64,000 bases of DNA from UBA2336 sp031395485 (GTDB lineage Bacteria > Bacteroidota > Bacteroidia > Cytophagales > Cyclobacteriaceae), in contig JANNUS010000006.1 in NCBI GenBank assembly GCA_031395485.1, forward strand, positions 124,001-188,000, given 5' to 3'. Position 1 is the stretch's first letter. The number at the start of each line of letters is the position of its first letter. Position numbers and translations under genes: made by a program. Below, piece by piece: positions 25,870 through 34,998 of this stretch. Under the pieces are notes generated by a model. It worked only from the letters and a program-made list of their open reading frames with translations. It was not told the origin of the DNA and made no database searches.

Positions 25870-26679
25870 ATGCGAAGCGTCCTCCTGTTGATTTTTTTGA
25901 TCTCCACTCTGCTTGTTCAGGCTCAACAAGACGAACCGCAAGATCAGGCCTTCACGGTAGACACACCCGTTAATCTCGATTTTAATAAGGAAGAAGAACC
26001 CATTTCTACCAAGAAGAAAAAGGTAAAGAAAAAAGTCTTCTATGGAATTAAGACTAAAAAAGGGTTTACACGAAAAGGTGTAGGTGAACGTGTGTCGTAT
26101 GAGCTATTTTATTATTTGAAAAAATCGGAAATGCCTAAAACATTTGTGCGCGATGTTTTCTATTACGATTATACACGAAGAGAGGTTCGGAAGACCAGTA
26201 AATTCGATCCGAAGAAAGGTGTACTCTTGCACGGTCCCTATAAACGAATAATGAACCAGGTTGTACTCGAATCGGGTATTTATTACAAAGGAACAAAACA
26301 TGGCCGATGGATGACCTACAACCGCGATAGCATACTTACCGACAAAGCAAAATACTTTAGAGGTTGGCCGAAAGAATCACTGGTAACATACTACGATCCG
26401 CTTGAACGAAAGAAGGTGAAAGAAATCACGCCTATTGAATTTGGCGAAAAAGAAGGCTTCTATTATATGTTTCATGAAAATGGACTCGTTGCAGTCACCG
26501 GTGAGTTTGAATGGGATAAAAAGGTTGGCAACTGGGTTGAGTACTACCCCACCGGTAAACGAAAAAAATTAATTGCCTACTCCAAAGAGCCTTTCGATAA
26601 CGAAATTATTCCATATGTTAAAAGTGAGTGGAACGAGAAGGGGAAGGAGATTTACAGGAATAATAAGATGGTGAAGTAA
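25870..26679 (+). CDS. secreted MORN-like repeat protein
   Basis: From the ATG at 25870 the product has 269 residues and a signal peptide ending L-L-V-Q-A-Q. A Lys-rich linker follows (about 57-72), then repeats of the type G-x-Y-Y-x-x-G-x-x-x-G-x-W-x-x-Y (H-G-P-Y, K-H-G-R-W-M-T-Y, K-V-G-N-W-V-E-Y-Y) from about 115 to 255. These resemble the YwqK/MORN beta-hairpin repeats common in Bacteroidota secreted proteins. The upstream part of the open frame (from 25783) lies inside the palindromic repeat and is rejected. Function unknown; an envelope or extracellular scaffold is plausible. Confidence 0.82.
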   Translation: MRSVLLLIFLISTLLVQAQQDEPQDQAFTVDTPVNLDFNKEEEPISTKKKKVKKKVFYGIKTKKGFTRKGVGERVSYELFYYLKKSEMPKTFVRDVFYYDYTRREVRKTSKFDPKKGVLLHGPYKRIMNQVVLESGIYYKGTKHGRWMTYNRDSILTDKAKYFRGWPKESLVTYYDPLERKKVKEITPIEFGEKEGFYYMFHENGLVAVTGEFEWDKKVGNWVEYYPTGKRKKLIAYSKEPFDNEIIPYVKSEWNEKGKEIYRNNKMVK

Positions 26680-26690
26680 TCTATTTTAAA

Positions 26691-27041
26691 TTAGTGCATC
26701 GCATCTTCAAAGTGAACAACCTCTGCAATCGCCCCCGTTTTCACGGAAACAATATCAAATCGAATATTTCCTATCCAATTAGTTTCGTGAATATACTGGT
26801 CTGCTCCCTCAAAAATCTTTGACACTTTCTTCGCATCCACAAAATCCTCAGGCTCACCAAACGATGATGAACTACGTGTTTTCACTTCTACAAACACCAA
26901 TACGTTTCCGTGTCTAACAATCAGGTCAATTTCAGCATGTTTATAGCGATAGTTTCGGGCCACAATTTCATACCCCTTTTTTTGCAAAAAAACCGCTGCC
27001 TTATTTTCGCCTATGCTCCCCGTGTTGGTTTTATCGGTCAT
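26691..27041 (-). CDS. YraN family (UPF0102) nuclease-like protein
   Basis: A 116-residue protein with the restriction-endonuclease-like core of the YraN family: G-x-x-A-x-x-x-L near the N-terminus, E-I-D-L-I (about 36-40) and F-V-E-V-K-T-R (about 50-56), giving the E-D-ExK metal site. The usual role is unknown, though involvement in recombination or DNA processing has been suggested from the fold. It converges on the MORN-like gene with 11 bases between stops and is divergent from the isomerase gene. Confidence 0.92.
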   Translation of the reverse strand: MTDKTNTGSIGENKAAVFLQKKGYEIVARNYRYKHAEIDLIVRHGNVLVFVEVKTRSSSSFGEPEDFVDAKKVSKIFEGADQYIHETNWIGNIRFDIVSVKTGAIAEVVHFEDAMH

Positions 27042-27100
27042 ACTAAAAATCTAAAAACGGAAATCTAAAATCATTGATTAAAGATCGTAAATTCGCACCC

Positions 27101-28108
27101 ATGTCAACGACAAAAAAATATATTGAAGGCTTTACCCTGCAACTGGGCGAAGCACTAAAGATCGGCCAATCGCTGGACTTGGTTCGTCCGGGTAGCGATA
27201 TCCGCAATATTGTAATTGCCGGCATGGGCGGTTCGGGCATTGGTGCTAACCTGGTTGATTCGCTCACGTTTGGCCGAATCCCAATTCCAATTACAGTTTG
27301 CAAAAGTTATAATATTCCACAATTTGTAAGTCCGCATACGTTGTTCGTGGCCAGTTCGTACAGTGGCAACACCGAAGAAACCATTGCTGCACTTAATAAA
27401 GCTTTGTTAAAACGTGCACATTGTATTGTTATCGCTTCGGGCGGAAAGATTCTAGACATAGCGCGTGAGTATAATTTGTTTTATATACAGCTTCCTGCTG
27501 GTTCCCCGAGCCCACGAGCGATGCTCGGCTTTAATATGATTGGGTTGCTTTCTCTATTATATCACACCAACTTGATTGGCGCTGCTTTTATTAAAGAAAC
27601 TGAAAACTCAATCGAACACCTTAACCGGAGTGAGAAGGCAATTCAAACGGAAGCAGAGATTATCGCTAAAAAATTAAAAGGAAAATTTCCAATTATTTAT
27701 TGCGACAGCAGGCTTCATGCAATGGCGGTTCGTTTTCAGCAACAGCTGAATGAAAATGCAAAGCAATTGGCGCACGTGAATACATTTCCTGAAATGAACC
27801 ACAACGAGCTGGTGGGGTGGAGATTCCCAGAAGCTATTTTACCGATGTTACAGGTGATGTATCTGTATTCCGATCACGACCACGAACGTGTTGAAAAACG
27901 AATGGAAATCTGTCGTGATATTTTTGAGAAAAAATCAAACGGCATTATTGATATCATTGGTGAAGGTGCCTCTTTATTGGAACAATATTACTATTTGATT
28001 CACCTAACCGACTGGATTTCCTTTTATCTCGCGAAAGAAAATGGTGTTGATGCCGATCCGGTAGAAATGATTGACTACCTAAAAGGCGAGCTTAACAATC
28101 TTAAATAA
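27101..28108 (+). CDS. bifunctional phosphoglucose/phosphomannose isomerase
   Basis: Interconverts fructose-6-phosphate with glucose-6-phosphate and mannose-6-phosphate. It has 335 residues from the ATG at 27101. Two SIS domains carry the family signatures G-M-G-G-S-G-I-G-A-N (about 50-59), S-S-Y-S-G-N-T-E-E-T (about 85-94) and, in the second half, F-P-E-M-N-H-N-E-L-V-G-W near 228-239. A box TAAATTCG ends five bases before the ATG, so a leaderless start is possible. It is the first gene of a five-gene plus-strand run. The in-frame start at 27074 overlaps the promoter region and is rejected. Confidence 0.92.
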   Translation: MSTTKKYIEGFTLQLGEALKIGQSLDLVRPGSDIRNIVIAGMGGSGIGANLVDSLTFGRIPIPITVCKSYNIPQFVSPHTLFVASSYSGNTEETIAALNKALLKRAHCIVIASGGKILDIAREYNLFYIQLPAGSPSPRAMLGFNMIGLLSLLYHTNLIGAAFIKETENSIEHLNRSEKAIQTEAEIIAKKLKGKFPIIYCDSRLHAMAVRFQQQLNENAKQLAHVNTFPEMNHNELVGWRFPEAILPMLQVMYLYSDHDHERVEKRMEICRDIFEKKSNGIIDIIGEGASLLEQYYYLIHLTDWISFYLAKENGVDADPVEMIDYLKGELNNLK

Positions 28109-28127
28109 CAATTGAATCCATGTACGC

Positions 28128-28850
28128 TTGAACGAACATCCGAATAGAAAAACAGCGTTTAAAGATTTGGGTCTTATTGACTATCAAAAGGCTTCGGATT
28201 ATCAAACAGAACTTTTTAATTCCATTCTTGGAATAAAATCACAGAATCGAAATCTTCCTGCTAACGAACAACAACAAACCAACAATCATTTACTTTTCTG
28301 CGAACATCCACACGTGTACACGCTTGGTAAAAGTGGAAAGGAAAGCAATCTGCTAATCAAAAAAGAAGACCTCAATACGATTGACGCAACGTTTTATCAC
28401 ATTAACCGAGGAGGAGACATTACATACCATGGACCAGGCCAACTTGTAGGGTATCCGGTTATTGATCTTGAGAATTTCTTTACCGACATCCACCAATACA
28501 TGCGCCTGTTAGAAGAAGCTGTTATACAAACGTTGCATGAGTTTGGTGTAGTCTCTGGTCGCATTCCGGGATTAACGGGCGTTTGGCTTGACATCGATGA
28601 TGTGAAAAAAGTTCGCAAAATTTGCGCCCTTGGGGTAAAGACAAGCCGTTGGGTAACAATGCACGGTTTTGCTTTGAATGTGAATACTGACCTCTCCTTT
28701 TTTGACAAAATGATTCCGTGCGGTATTACCGATAAGGCAGTAACATCCTTGGATAAAGAAATTGGTGCCCCTGTCGATATGAATCGCGTGAAAGACATTC
28801 TTAAAAAGAAAATTGCAGATCTTTTTAGGATGGAATTAATGGTAGGGTAA
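28128..28850 (+). CDS. lipB: octanoyltransferase LipB
   Basis: Transfers octanoyl from acyl carrier protein to lipoyl domains, the first step of lipoate synthesis. It has 240 residues. The family motif R-G-G-D-I-T-Y-H-G-P-G-Q is at about 93-104, and the catalytic pair is the lysine of A-L-G-V-K-T and the cysteine of M-I-P-C-G-I. The frame starts with TTG at 28128. There is an ATG 8 bases earlier, out of frame and followed by a stop three codons on, and no in-frame ATG before the conserved D-L-G-L-I-D-Y. The gap to the isomerase gene is 19 bases. No lipA was found. Confidence 0.92.
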   Translation: MNEHPNRKTAFKDLGLIDYQKASDYQTELFNSILGIKSQNRNLPANEQQQTNNHLLFCEHPHVYTLGKSGKESNLLIKKEDLNTIDATFYHINRGGDITYHGPGQLVGYPVIDLENFFTDIHQYMRLLEEAVIQTLHEFGVVSGRIPGLTGVWLDIDDVKKVRKICALGVKTSRWVTMHGFALNVNTDLSFFDKMIPCGITDKAVTSLDKEIGAPVDMNRVKDILKKKIADLFRMELMVG

Positions 28851-28862
28851 CACCAGAGAAGG

Positions 28863-28870
28863 TACTTTTG
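28863..28870 (+). promoter_or_regulatory. -7 box upstream of the exonuclease gene
   Basis: TACTTTTG matches TAnnTTTG, 48 bases before the ATG at 28919, in the only gap of more than 20 bases in this gene run. No TTG at the standard distance. Confidence 0.35.
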
Positions 28871-28918
28871 CATCTTCATTACCTTGCAAATGATTACTTT
28901 AGAGTATAATTTTTTTAG

Positions 28919-29638
28919 ATGACACCTGAACTCCGCGACATACTGTTTCTCGATATCGAAACTGTAGCCTGCACCGATAATTTTCAATCGCTTGACGAAC
29001 GTCTCCAAACTCAATGGTCGCGTAAAGCTGGATTTCTCAAACGAGAAGAGATCATTAGCGATGAAGATTTATTTCATCAACGCGCGGGCATCTATGCTGA
29101 GTTTGGAAAAATTATCTGCATTGTCGTGGGTAAGTTGTTTGAAAAGGAGTCTGGTGAGATTGGGTTAAAGACCAAAGCTTTTTTCGATCACGATGAGAAT
29201 CGCTTACTCCGCGATTTTAAAACTATGCTGGATAAAATGGAAGGCACTACTGTACGCCTCTGTGCACACAATGGAAAAGAATTTGATTTTCCATACATGA
29301 GCCGCAGAATGCTTATCCAGGGAATACCCTTACCAAATACTCTAAATCTTTCGGGGCGTAAACCGTGGGAAAATCCACACCTCGACACACTGGAACTTTG
29401 GAAATTTGGCGACTACAAACACTACACGTCACTCGATTTGCTAGCGGCAATTTTTAATATCCCTTCCAGTAAAAGTGATATGGACGGAAGCCAGGTGAAC
29501 AGTGTATATTATAAAGACAACAATCTGGAAAAGATTAAAAACTATTGCATCAGCGATGTGGTAGTGCTTACCCAGTTATTTTTAAAACTAAAAGGAATGG
29601 CGTTGGTGGACACGCAAAATATTGTCCATACTGCGTAA
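28919..29638 (+). CDS. predicted 3'-5' exonuclease (PolB-exonuclease-like)
   Basis: A 239-residue RNase H-fold exonuclease, resembling the family described as related to the PolB proofreading domain. The first metal motif is F-L-D-I-E-T (about 10-15), the second C-A-H-N-G-K-E-F-D-F-P near 119-129, and the last D-V in C-I-S-D-V-V-V-L near 213-220. There is no polymerase domain. It lies 11 bases upstream of the RNase R gene, so the two may act in the same RNA or DNA turnover context; this is inferred from position. Confidence 0.88.
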   Translation: MTPELRDILFLDIETVACTDNFQSLDERLQTQWSRKAGFLKREEIISDEDLFHQRAGIYAEFGKIICIVVGKLFEKESGEIGLKTKAFFDHDENRLLRDFKTMLDKMEGTTVRLCAHNGKEFDFPYMSRRMLIQGIPLPNTLNLSGRKPWENPHLDTLELWKFGDYKHYTSLDLLAAIFNIPSSKSDMDGSQVNSVYYKDNNLEKIKNYCISDVVVLTQLFLKLKGMALVDTQNIVHTA

Positions 29639-29649
29639 CATAATTATTT

Positions 29650-31818
29650 ATGAGTAAAAGAAAAAAAACAAAAGATGCTCCCGATAAAAACCTCATTGCG
29701 AAGTTTCATGCTTCGATATTGGAATTATTAGGAGCCCAGCCCGGCCGGGCGTATTCGATCAAACAGATCGTAAAAAAATTAGGGTTGAAGAAGAGAGAGG
29801 ATATAAAAATAGTTACCGTACTGATTTACGAACTGGAAGAGAGCGGGAAACTAAAAGAACTTAGCAACGGAACGTATAGCACAGGAAAATCTGGTTCACC
29901 AACAACAGGTAGTGTTACCGGTATTGTAGATCATGTAAATGCTCGCTTTGCCTATGTACGAATTGGCGAAGGCAAGTCGGATGTGTACGTTAAAACCCGT
30001 GACCTTGGCTCTGCCATGGACGGTGATACGGTTACACTTAACATCAGCCAAAGCCGTCAGGGCGAACATCCCGAAGGTCGTGTTGTAGACGTATTGAAAA
30101 GAAACCGTACACGCTTTGTCGGGAAACTTGAACTGTCGAAAAACTATGCGTTTGTAGTGCCTGATTTCAGAAAAGTTCATCAGGATTTTTTCGTATACCC
30201 CGAACACATCAATGGAGCTAAAAGTAATGACAAAGTAGTTGTAGAGATTATCGAGTGGGCCTCGGGTGATAAAAATCCCACGGCTAAAGTCGTTGATATA
30301 TTAGGTGTGGCTGGTGAGAATAATGCTGAGATTCACTCTATTATGGCTGAGTTTGGACTGCCGTTTGAATTCTCCGAAAAAGTTGAAAAAGAAGCCAATA
30401 AAATTGATGAGGGATTTACGGCCGCTGAAATTAAAAAGCGTTGGGATTTCCGCAATACGCTAACCTTTACAATCGATCCGGAAGACGCAAAAGATTTCGA
30501 TGATGCGCTTTCAATTGAGTTACTCTCCGATGGCAATTATCAAATAGGTGTTCACATTGCGGATGTAACCCATTACGTAAAACTGGATACCGATCTCGAA
30601 AAAGAAGCGTTTGATCGTGCTACCTCTGTTTATTTAGTAGATCGAACGATACCCATGCTTCCAGAAAAACTTTCTAACGGATTGTGCTCCCTCCGGCCAA
30701 ACGAAGACAAGTTCACCTTTGCGGCCGTGTTTGATATGGATGTGAATGGTGTTATTAAGAAAGAATGGTTTGGGAGAACGATCATCCACTCCGATCATCG
30801 CTTTTCGTATGAAGGCGCACAGGAAGTTTTGGAGACAGGCAAAGGAAAATTTGCTCAAGAGCTAAAAACGCTAAACGACCTTGCCCATAAACTTCGTAAA
30901 GAACGCTTTAAGCAAGGCGCAGTGAATTTTGAGACTACAGAAGTAAAATTCAAGCTTGATGAAACCGGCAAGCCACTGGCGGTAATTCCAAAAGTTCGGA
31001 AAGATGCGCACAAGCTCATTGAAGAATTCATGCTGTTGGCTAATAAGCAGGTAGCCCGATTCATCTACAATCAAAAGAAGGGAGAAGACAAAAACACATT
31101 CGTTTACCGGACACACGATCTTCCCGATCCAGAAAAAATTCAAAACTTTGCGTTGTTCGCAAAACAATTCGGTCATAAATTTAATGTTGAAGGTCACGCT
31201 GTCTCACGTTCCTTAAATAAATTAATGGAAGAAGTGGAAGGCAAACCCGAACAGAATGTTCTGCAATCACTGGCCGTTCGCTCCATGGCAAAAGCAAAAT
31301 ACACTACGGAGGCAAAAGGTCATTTTGGTTTAGCATTCGATCATTACACACACTTTACATCACCCATCCGCAGATACCCTGACATGATGGTGCACCGTTT
31401 ACTGCAACATTATTTGGATCAGGGAAAATCTGTGAATAAAAAAGATTTCGAAGAAAAGTGTTTGCACTCATCAGAACGCGAGAAACGTGCTGCTGATGCT
31501 GAACGTGCCTCTATCAAATACAAACAGGTAGAGTACATGTCGATGATGGATCAAAGCAAAGTTTACGATGGCATAATTTCCGGCATTACCGAGTGGGGAA
31601 TTTTCATTGAGATCATAGAAACGAAATGCGAAGGTATGATTCGCCTGGCCGATATGGACGATGACTACTATGAATACGATGAGAAAAATTATTGTGTGGT
31701 GGGTCGCAGACGGAGAAAAATATTCACCCTAGGTGATCAGGCCCGCGTTAAGGTGAAAAAGACAGATGTCGACAAACGCATGATTGACCTGGTATTCGCT
31801 AAAGATTTATCTTCTTAA
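29650..31818 (+). CDS. rnr: ribonuclease R
   Basis: Processive 3'-5' exoribonuclease that degrades structured RNA. It has 722 residues. An N-terminal winged-helix region (about 10-75) is followed by two cold-shock domains, the RNB catalytic domain with I-D-P-E-D-A-K-D-F-D-D-A at about 276-287 (metal-binding aspartates), and a C-terminal S1 domain (about 632-715) with I-S-G-I-T-E-W-G-I-F-I. The end lacks the long basic tail of the E. coli enzyme. It lies between the exonuclease gene and the polyprenyl synthase gene with gaps of 11 and 15 bases. Confidence 0.96.
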   Translation: MSKRKKTKDAPDKNLIAKFHASILELLGAQPGRAYSIKQIVKKLGLKKREDIKIVTVLIYELEESGKLKELSNGTYSTGKSGSPTTGSVTGIVDHVNARFAYVRIGEGKSDVYVKTRDLGSAMDGDTVTLNISQSRQGEHPEGRVVDVLKRNRTRFVGKLELSKNYAFVVPDFRKVHQDFFVYPEHINGAKSNDKVVVEIIEWASGDKNPTAKVVDILGVAGENNAEIHSIMAEFGLPFEFSEKVEKEANKIDEGFTAAEIKKRWDFRNTLTFTIDPEDAKDFDDALSIELLSDGNYQIGVHIADVTHYVKLDTDLEKEAFDRATSVYLVDRTIPMLPEKLSNGLCSLRPNEDKFTFAAVFDMDVNGVIKKEWFGRTIIHSDHRFSYEGAQEVLETGKGKFAQELKTLNDLAHKLRKERFKQGAVNFETTEVKFKLDETGKPLAVIPKVRKDAHKLIEEFMLLANKQVARFIYNQKKGEDKNTFVYRTHDLPDPEKIQNFALFAKQFGHKFNVEGHAVSRSLNKLMEEVEGKPEQNVLQSLAVRSMAKAKYTTEAKGHFGLAFDHYTHFTSPIRRYPDMMVHRLLQHYLDQGKSVNKKDFEEKCLHSSEREKRAADAERASIKYKQVEYMSMMDQSKVYDGIISGITEWGIFIEIIETKCEGMIRLADMDDDYYEYDEKNYCVVGRRRRKIFTLGDQARVKVKKTDVDKRMIDLVFAKDLSS

Positions 31819-31833
31819 TTCCCGTTCATTTTC

Positions 31834-32808
31834 ATGGAAAGTATTAGCACGTATCAGCGTTGGATCGAACAAGAAATAAAAAAAAACAAGTTCGGGAAGC
31901 AGCCCGCCTCATTGTACGAGCCCATTCGTTACCTGATGGGACTTGGCGGGAAACGCTTGCGGCCGTTGTTAACCCTTCTTGCTTATTCTCTATATAAAGA
32001 CAATGCAAAGCAAATTGTACCCTATGCTGTAGCCGTTGAAGTCTTTCATAATTTCACCCTCATGCATGACGACATCATGGATAATGCCCCCTTGCGCAGA
32101 GGCAATGCCACTGTTCATGAAAAATGGAATGTGAACACTGCCATTCTATCAGGCGATGTGATGCAAGTAAAAGTGTATGACATGTTTTTATCCTTAGAGG
32201 GCGAAAAATTAAAAAGAGTATTAAAAGCCTTTAATCACTGCGCAACAGAAGTATGTGAAGGCCAGCAATGGGACATGGAATTTGAAACGATGAATACTGT
32301 TCACGAAGCGCAGTATATCGACATGATCCGCCAGAAAACAGCTGTGCTGTTAGGTTTTAGTTTAGAGTTAGGCGCCATCCTTGCCAATGCTCCGGCCGAA
32401 GATCAAAAAGCTTTACGGGATTTTGGAATCAACATTGGGATCGGCTTTCAGTTAAAAGATGATTTGCTCGATGCTTATGCCGACCCTAAAAAATTCGGGA
32501 AACAGGTTGGTGGTGATATTATCGCTAACAAAAAAACTTATCTATTGATTATGGCGTTGGAAAACGCTAAGGGCAAACAGCGAAAAGAATTAGCGGGTTT
32601 ACTGGAAGCGAAAAAATTCAAAAAGCAGGTTAAAGTTAAAGCCGTTAAGTCGATTTACGATTCCTTAAACATACAGTCTCTTACCGAGAAAAAAGTGAAT
32701 CATTATTTTGATAAAGGATTTAAGAATTTTGAATCGTTAACTTGTAATACTGAATCGAAGAGTGTTCTCCGAAAATTTGCGAAGGATTTGATTGAGAGAC
32801 AGGTCTAG
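31834..32808 (+). CDS. trans-polyprenyl diphosphate synthase
   Basis: Chain elongation of isoprenyl diphosphates from IPP and allylic primers. It has 324 residues. The first aspartate-rich motif is D79-D80-I-M-D83 followed by N-A-P-L-R-R-G, and the second is D-D-L-L-D (about 209-213). The G-G-K-R-L-R-P motif binds IPP at 38-44. The DDxxD spacing and Phe five residues before it fit a geranylgeranyl or longer-chain enzyme rather than bacterial farnesyl synthase. The chain length cannot be set from sequence. It is the last gene of the run and converges on the glycosyltransferase. Confidence 0.93.
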   Translation: MESISTYQRWIEQEIKKNKFGKQPASLYEPIRYLMGLGGKRLRPLLTLLAYSLYKDNAKQIVPYAVAVEVFHNFTLMHDDIMDNAPLRRGNATVHEKWNVNTAILSGDVMQVKVYDMFLSLEGEKLKRVLKAFNHCATEVCEGQQWDMEFETMNTVHEAQYIDMIRQKTAVLLGFSLELGAILANAPAEDQKALRDFGINIGIGFQLKDDLLDAYADPKKFGKQVGGDIIANKKTYLLIMALENAKGKQRKELAGLLEAKKFKKQVKVKAVKSIYDSLNIQSLTEKKVNHYFDKGFKNFESLTCNTESKSVLRKFAKDLIERQV

Positions 32809-32813
32809 CCTCA

Positions 32814-33989
32814 TCAAGTTCTAAATAGTTTGCAGAACTCCTCACTTAACATTTCTCTTGAATATTTGTCTTCAGCGAACTTTCGGCTATTTGTTTGAGC
32901 CTGTGAAAGCAGATTTTCATCTTCTATGAACTCCTGAATTTTAGAAGCGAATCTAAGAGGGTTATTTTTATCTACATAAACACCACACCGGTTCTCTTCA
33001 ATTTCCCTTTTTATCCACCCACCAAAATTTGTTACAATCAATTTTCCTGCGGCTAATGCATCGAAGTATTTATTAGGCGAACCAGTTTCCAGCACAGGCA
33101 ACGATTTAAAACTTATGAAGGCTGCATCTGTCACATTCAATACTTCACGAACCCCTGCACGGTTCTGAGCTGGAATAAAGGAAAGGTTATTGATTGCTTT
33201 CTCCCTAGCTAGCCTTTTCAATCCATCCATTTCAGCGCCTTCGCCACAAATTAAAAAGTGAATCGGTAACACTGCTTTCCGTGAACCCTCTGCGCAAGCA
33301 AGCAAATGCTCGAGTCCATTCGCCAACCCAATGGTGCCAATGTAGGAGACAACAAATTTATTCTGCACAGCGAATTTTTCTTCAAGCTCTGGCCGCTTGG
33401 ATTCGGGCTTGTAAAAAGCCGTATCGGCCATGTTGGGGATGATGTGAATTTTCTTCCCAGAAACCTTTAGTTGAACTTCCTCTTTAATCGCGTCTGATAA
33501 TGCAACAATCGCGTCTGCACGTTTATAAATTGACTTTTCAAGTTTGTATAAAAATGCTTTTAGCAACGGATTTTTAATAATGCCCATCTGTACAGGGGCC
33601 TCCGGCCATAGGTCGCCTACTTCAAAGTAATAGGGAATTCCATGACGAACTTTTATCCAAATCGCTGCTAAGCCAATAGTGAGTGGTGTGGAAATGGCAT
33701 AGCAAACTTTCGCATCGCGAAACTCATCTGCTTCCCGAACAATGCTCCACACAAACTTTAAAAAAGAAGAAACACGTTTAAAAAATCCAAAGCTGTTGTT
33801 GTACGGTATTGGCAAATAATGAACCTCAATTCCCTCCACCATTTCCTTTTTAGTCGTTTTGCCATTATGCGTTGTGATCACAACGGTTGAAATTCCCCTC
33901 TCCACCAATGCTTTGGCCAGGTAATACGAACGCAACGCCCCGCCCGTTTGAGGCGTTTTAAAATACTGATGCAACATGAGCACTTTCAC
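32814..33989 (-). CDS. family 4 glycosyltransferase
   Basis: GT-B fold glycosyltransferase of the GT4 group, likely adding a sugar to a cell-surface glycan. From the GTG at 33989 it has 391 residues and starts V-K-V-L-M-L-H-Q-Y-F, like other family members. The N-terminal T-G-G-A-L-R-S-Y-Y-L acceptor loop is present, and the C-terminal donor site has S-Y-I-G-T-I-G-L-A-N-G-L and E-T-G-S-P-N-K-Y-F-D-A-L-A-A-G-K, with the E-x7-E-like region. A longer frame from 34046 is possible but adds no family-like sequence. It stands alone rather than in a polysaccharide cluster. Confidence 0.88.
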   Translation of the reverse strand: MKVLMLHQYFKTPQTGGALRSYYLAKALVERGISTVVITTHNGKTTKKEMVEGIEVHYLPIPYNNSFGFFKRVSSFLKFVWSIVREADEFRDAKVCYAISTPLTIGLAAIWIKVRHGIPYYFEVGDLWPEAPVQMGIIKNPLLKAFLYKLEKSIYKRADAIVALSDAIKEEVQLKVSGKKIHIIPNMADTAFYKPESKRPELEEKFAVQNKFVVSYIGTIGLANGLEHLLACAEGSRKAVLPIHFLICGEGAEMDGLKRLAREKAINNLSFIPAQNRAGVREVLNVTDAAFISFKSLPVLETGSPNKYFDALAAGKLIVTNFGGWIKREIEENRCGVYVDKNNPLRFASKIQEFIEDENLLSQAQTNSRKFAEDKYSREMLSEEFCKLFRT

Positions 33990-34076
33990 GTTGTAAAGAA
34001 AAGCAATACTTTTGCAATGAGTTAACGCCTCTGAAAACAAATACACCTTATTCTATAACGCCTGGATGGGCCTGAG

Positions 34077-34123
34077 TTAACTGATCTCAAGATCAGTTAA
34101 TATTCCTTATCCGCTTTCGCGGA
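34077..34123. repeat. two short palindromes between divergent genes
   Basis: TTAACTGATCT (34077-34087) pairs with AGATCAGTTAA (34090-34100), and TCCGC pairs with GCGGA at 34110-34123. They lie between the divergent glycosyltransferase and GNAT genes. They could be operators or small dispersed repeats; nothing distinguishes these. Confidence 0.45.
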
Positions 34124-34163
34124 CATAGACTCTATTATCATATCATTTTACTATTTATCATCC

Positions 34164-34697
34164 ATGTTAGAAACAACACGACTTAAACTCGTGCCTTTAC
34201 AGCACGAACAATTAATTCTATATAAAAATGATCCAAAAGCTTTGGCAGAAAATCTTGGCACACGTTACATCGAACGGCAGAGTGATCCATCCGTAGCCGC
34301 TGATCTGGAAGAAGCCATCGAATTCTGGATTAAAAACACAAAAGAACACCGCGAGCATTTCGAATGGTTTACCAACTGGGAAATTATTCTTAAAGAAGAA
34401 AACATTGCGGTTGGAGGTATAGGTTTTTCCGGACTGCCGGACGAAACAGGTACTTCTATGACAGGCTATGGTTTAGATGTTCGGTATCACGGATGCGGCA
34501 TCGCATCTGAGGCCTTGCGGGCGATTATTCCATGGGGATTTAAAAATGAAAACCTGAAAGCAATTGTGGCCGATACTCCGCTGTTAAATTTTCCATCACA
34601 ACGGGTACTGCAAAAGAATGGATTTTATGAAATTTCCAGAGATGAGATGCTAATTCATTGGCAACTGCTCCGATCCTCAAGCCTTGCTCAGGGTTAG
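34164..34697 (+). CDS. GNAT family N-acetyltransferase
   Basis: A 177-residue acetyltransferase of the RimJ/RimL-like type, using acetyl-CoA. It starts L-E-T-T-R-L-K-L-V-P-L, the usual opening, and has the CoA-binding strand and loop Y-G-L-D-V-R-Y-H-G-C-G-I-A-S-E-A-L-R near 100-117, then N-F-P-S-Q-R-V-L-Q-K-N-G-F-Y near 141-154. The substrate may be a protein N-terminus or a small amine. A hairpin lies just downstream at 34717-34744. Confidence 0.88.
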   Translation: MLETTRLKLVPLQHEQLILYKNDPKALAENLGTRYIERQSDPSVAADLEEAIEFWIKNTKEHREHFEWFTNWEIILKEENIAVGGIGFSGLPDETGTSMTGYGLDVRYHGCGIASEALRAIIPWGFKNENLKAIVADTPLLNFPSQRVLQKNGFYEISRDEMLIHWQLLRSSSLAQG

Positions 34698-34716
34698 ATG
34701 TGTAATGTCATCCAAT

Positions 34717-34744
34717 CCCCATGATTCCATTCGGAGTCATGGGG
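34717..34744. terminator. hairpin between GNAT gene and sigma-partner gene
   Basis: CCCCATGA (34717-34724) pairs with TCATGGGG (34737-34744), and the loop holds an inner TCC/GGA pair. A TTAAGCTTTTCT stretch follows on the plus strand. It lies between convergent genes and probably ends transcription in at least the plus direction. Confidence 0.55.
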
Positions 34745-34764
34745 TTAAGCTTTTCTATTGACGA

Positions 34765-34998
34765 CTAGTGTTTCTGGTGTTGCTTGCTGTTTGCATAACT
34801 GACAATACGCAGTACCGTACTGGTCGATGGCTCTACTTGAGCGTTGTCCAATTCCTTTTTAAGGTCTACCATAGACCGATACATAACGCGTAATTCGGTG
34901 TCAGTAAGCAGGGCTTTGTTAATCTCCTGTTCCTCCTTCTCCGTAGTCTCGTGGTATAAATACCTCGTCAGATCGTTTTGGGTAAAAGTCTTTATCAT
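34765..34998 (-). CDS. small partner protein overlapping the sigma factor gene
   Basis: A 77-residue cytoplasmic protein with no membrane segment. It starts at the ATG 34998, 80 bases inside the end of the sigma factor gene in another frame. An in-frame TTG two codons earlier is the only other start. The helical N-terminal part with L-T-R-Y-L-Y-H-E-T-T-E-K-E-E-Q-E-I is like the short sigma-binding regions of Bacteroidota anti-sigma proteins. Position and overlap suggest it modulates the sigma factor. It lacks the membrane helix of classical anti-sigma factors. Identity is inferred. Confidence 0.75.
   Translation of the reverse strand: MIKTFTQNDLTRYLYHETTEKEEQEINKALLTDTELRVMYRSMVDLKKELDNAQVEPSTSTVLRIVSYANSKQHQKH

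Noticed and set aside
25870..26679. Antitoxin of a toxin-antitoxin pair (YwqK-like label)
   Set aside because: It has a signal peptide and no toxin gene adjacent. The label comes from repeat similarity only.
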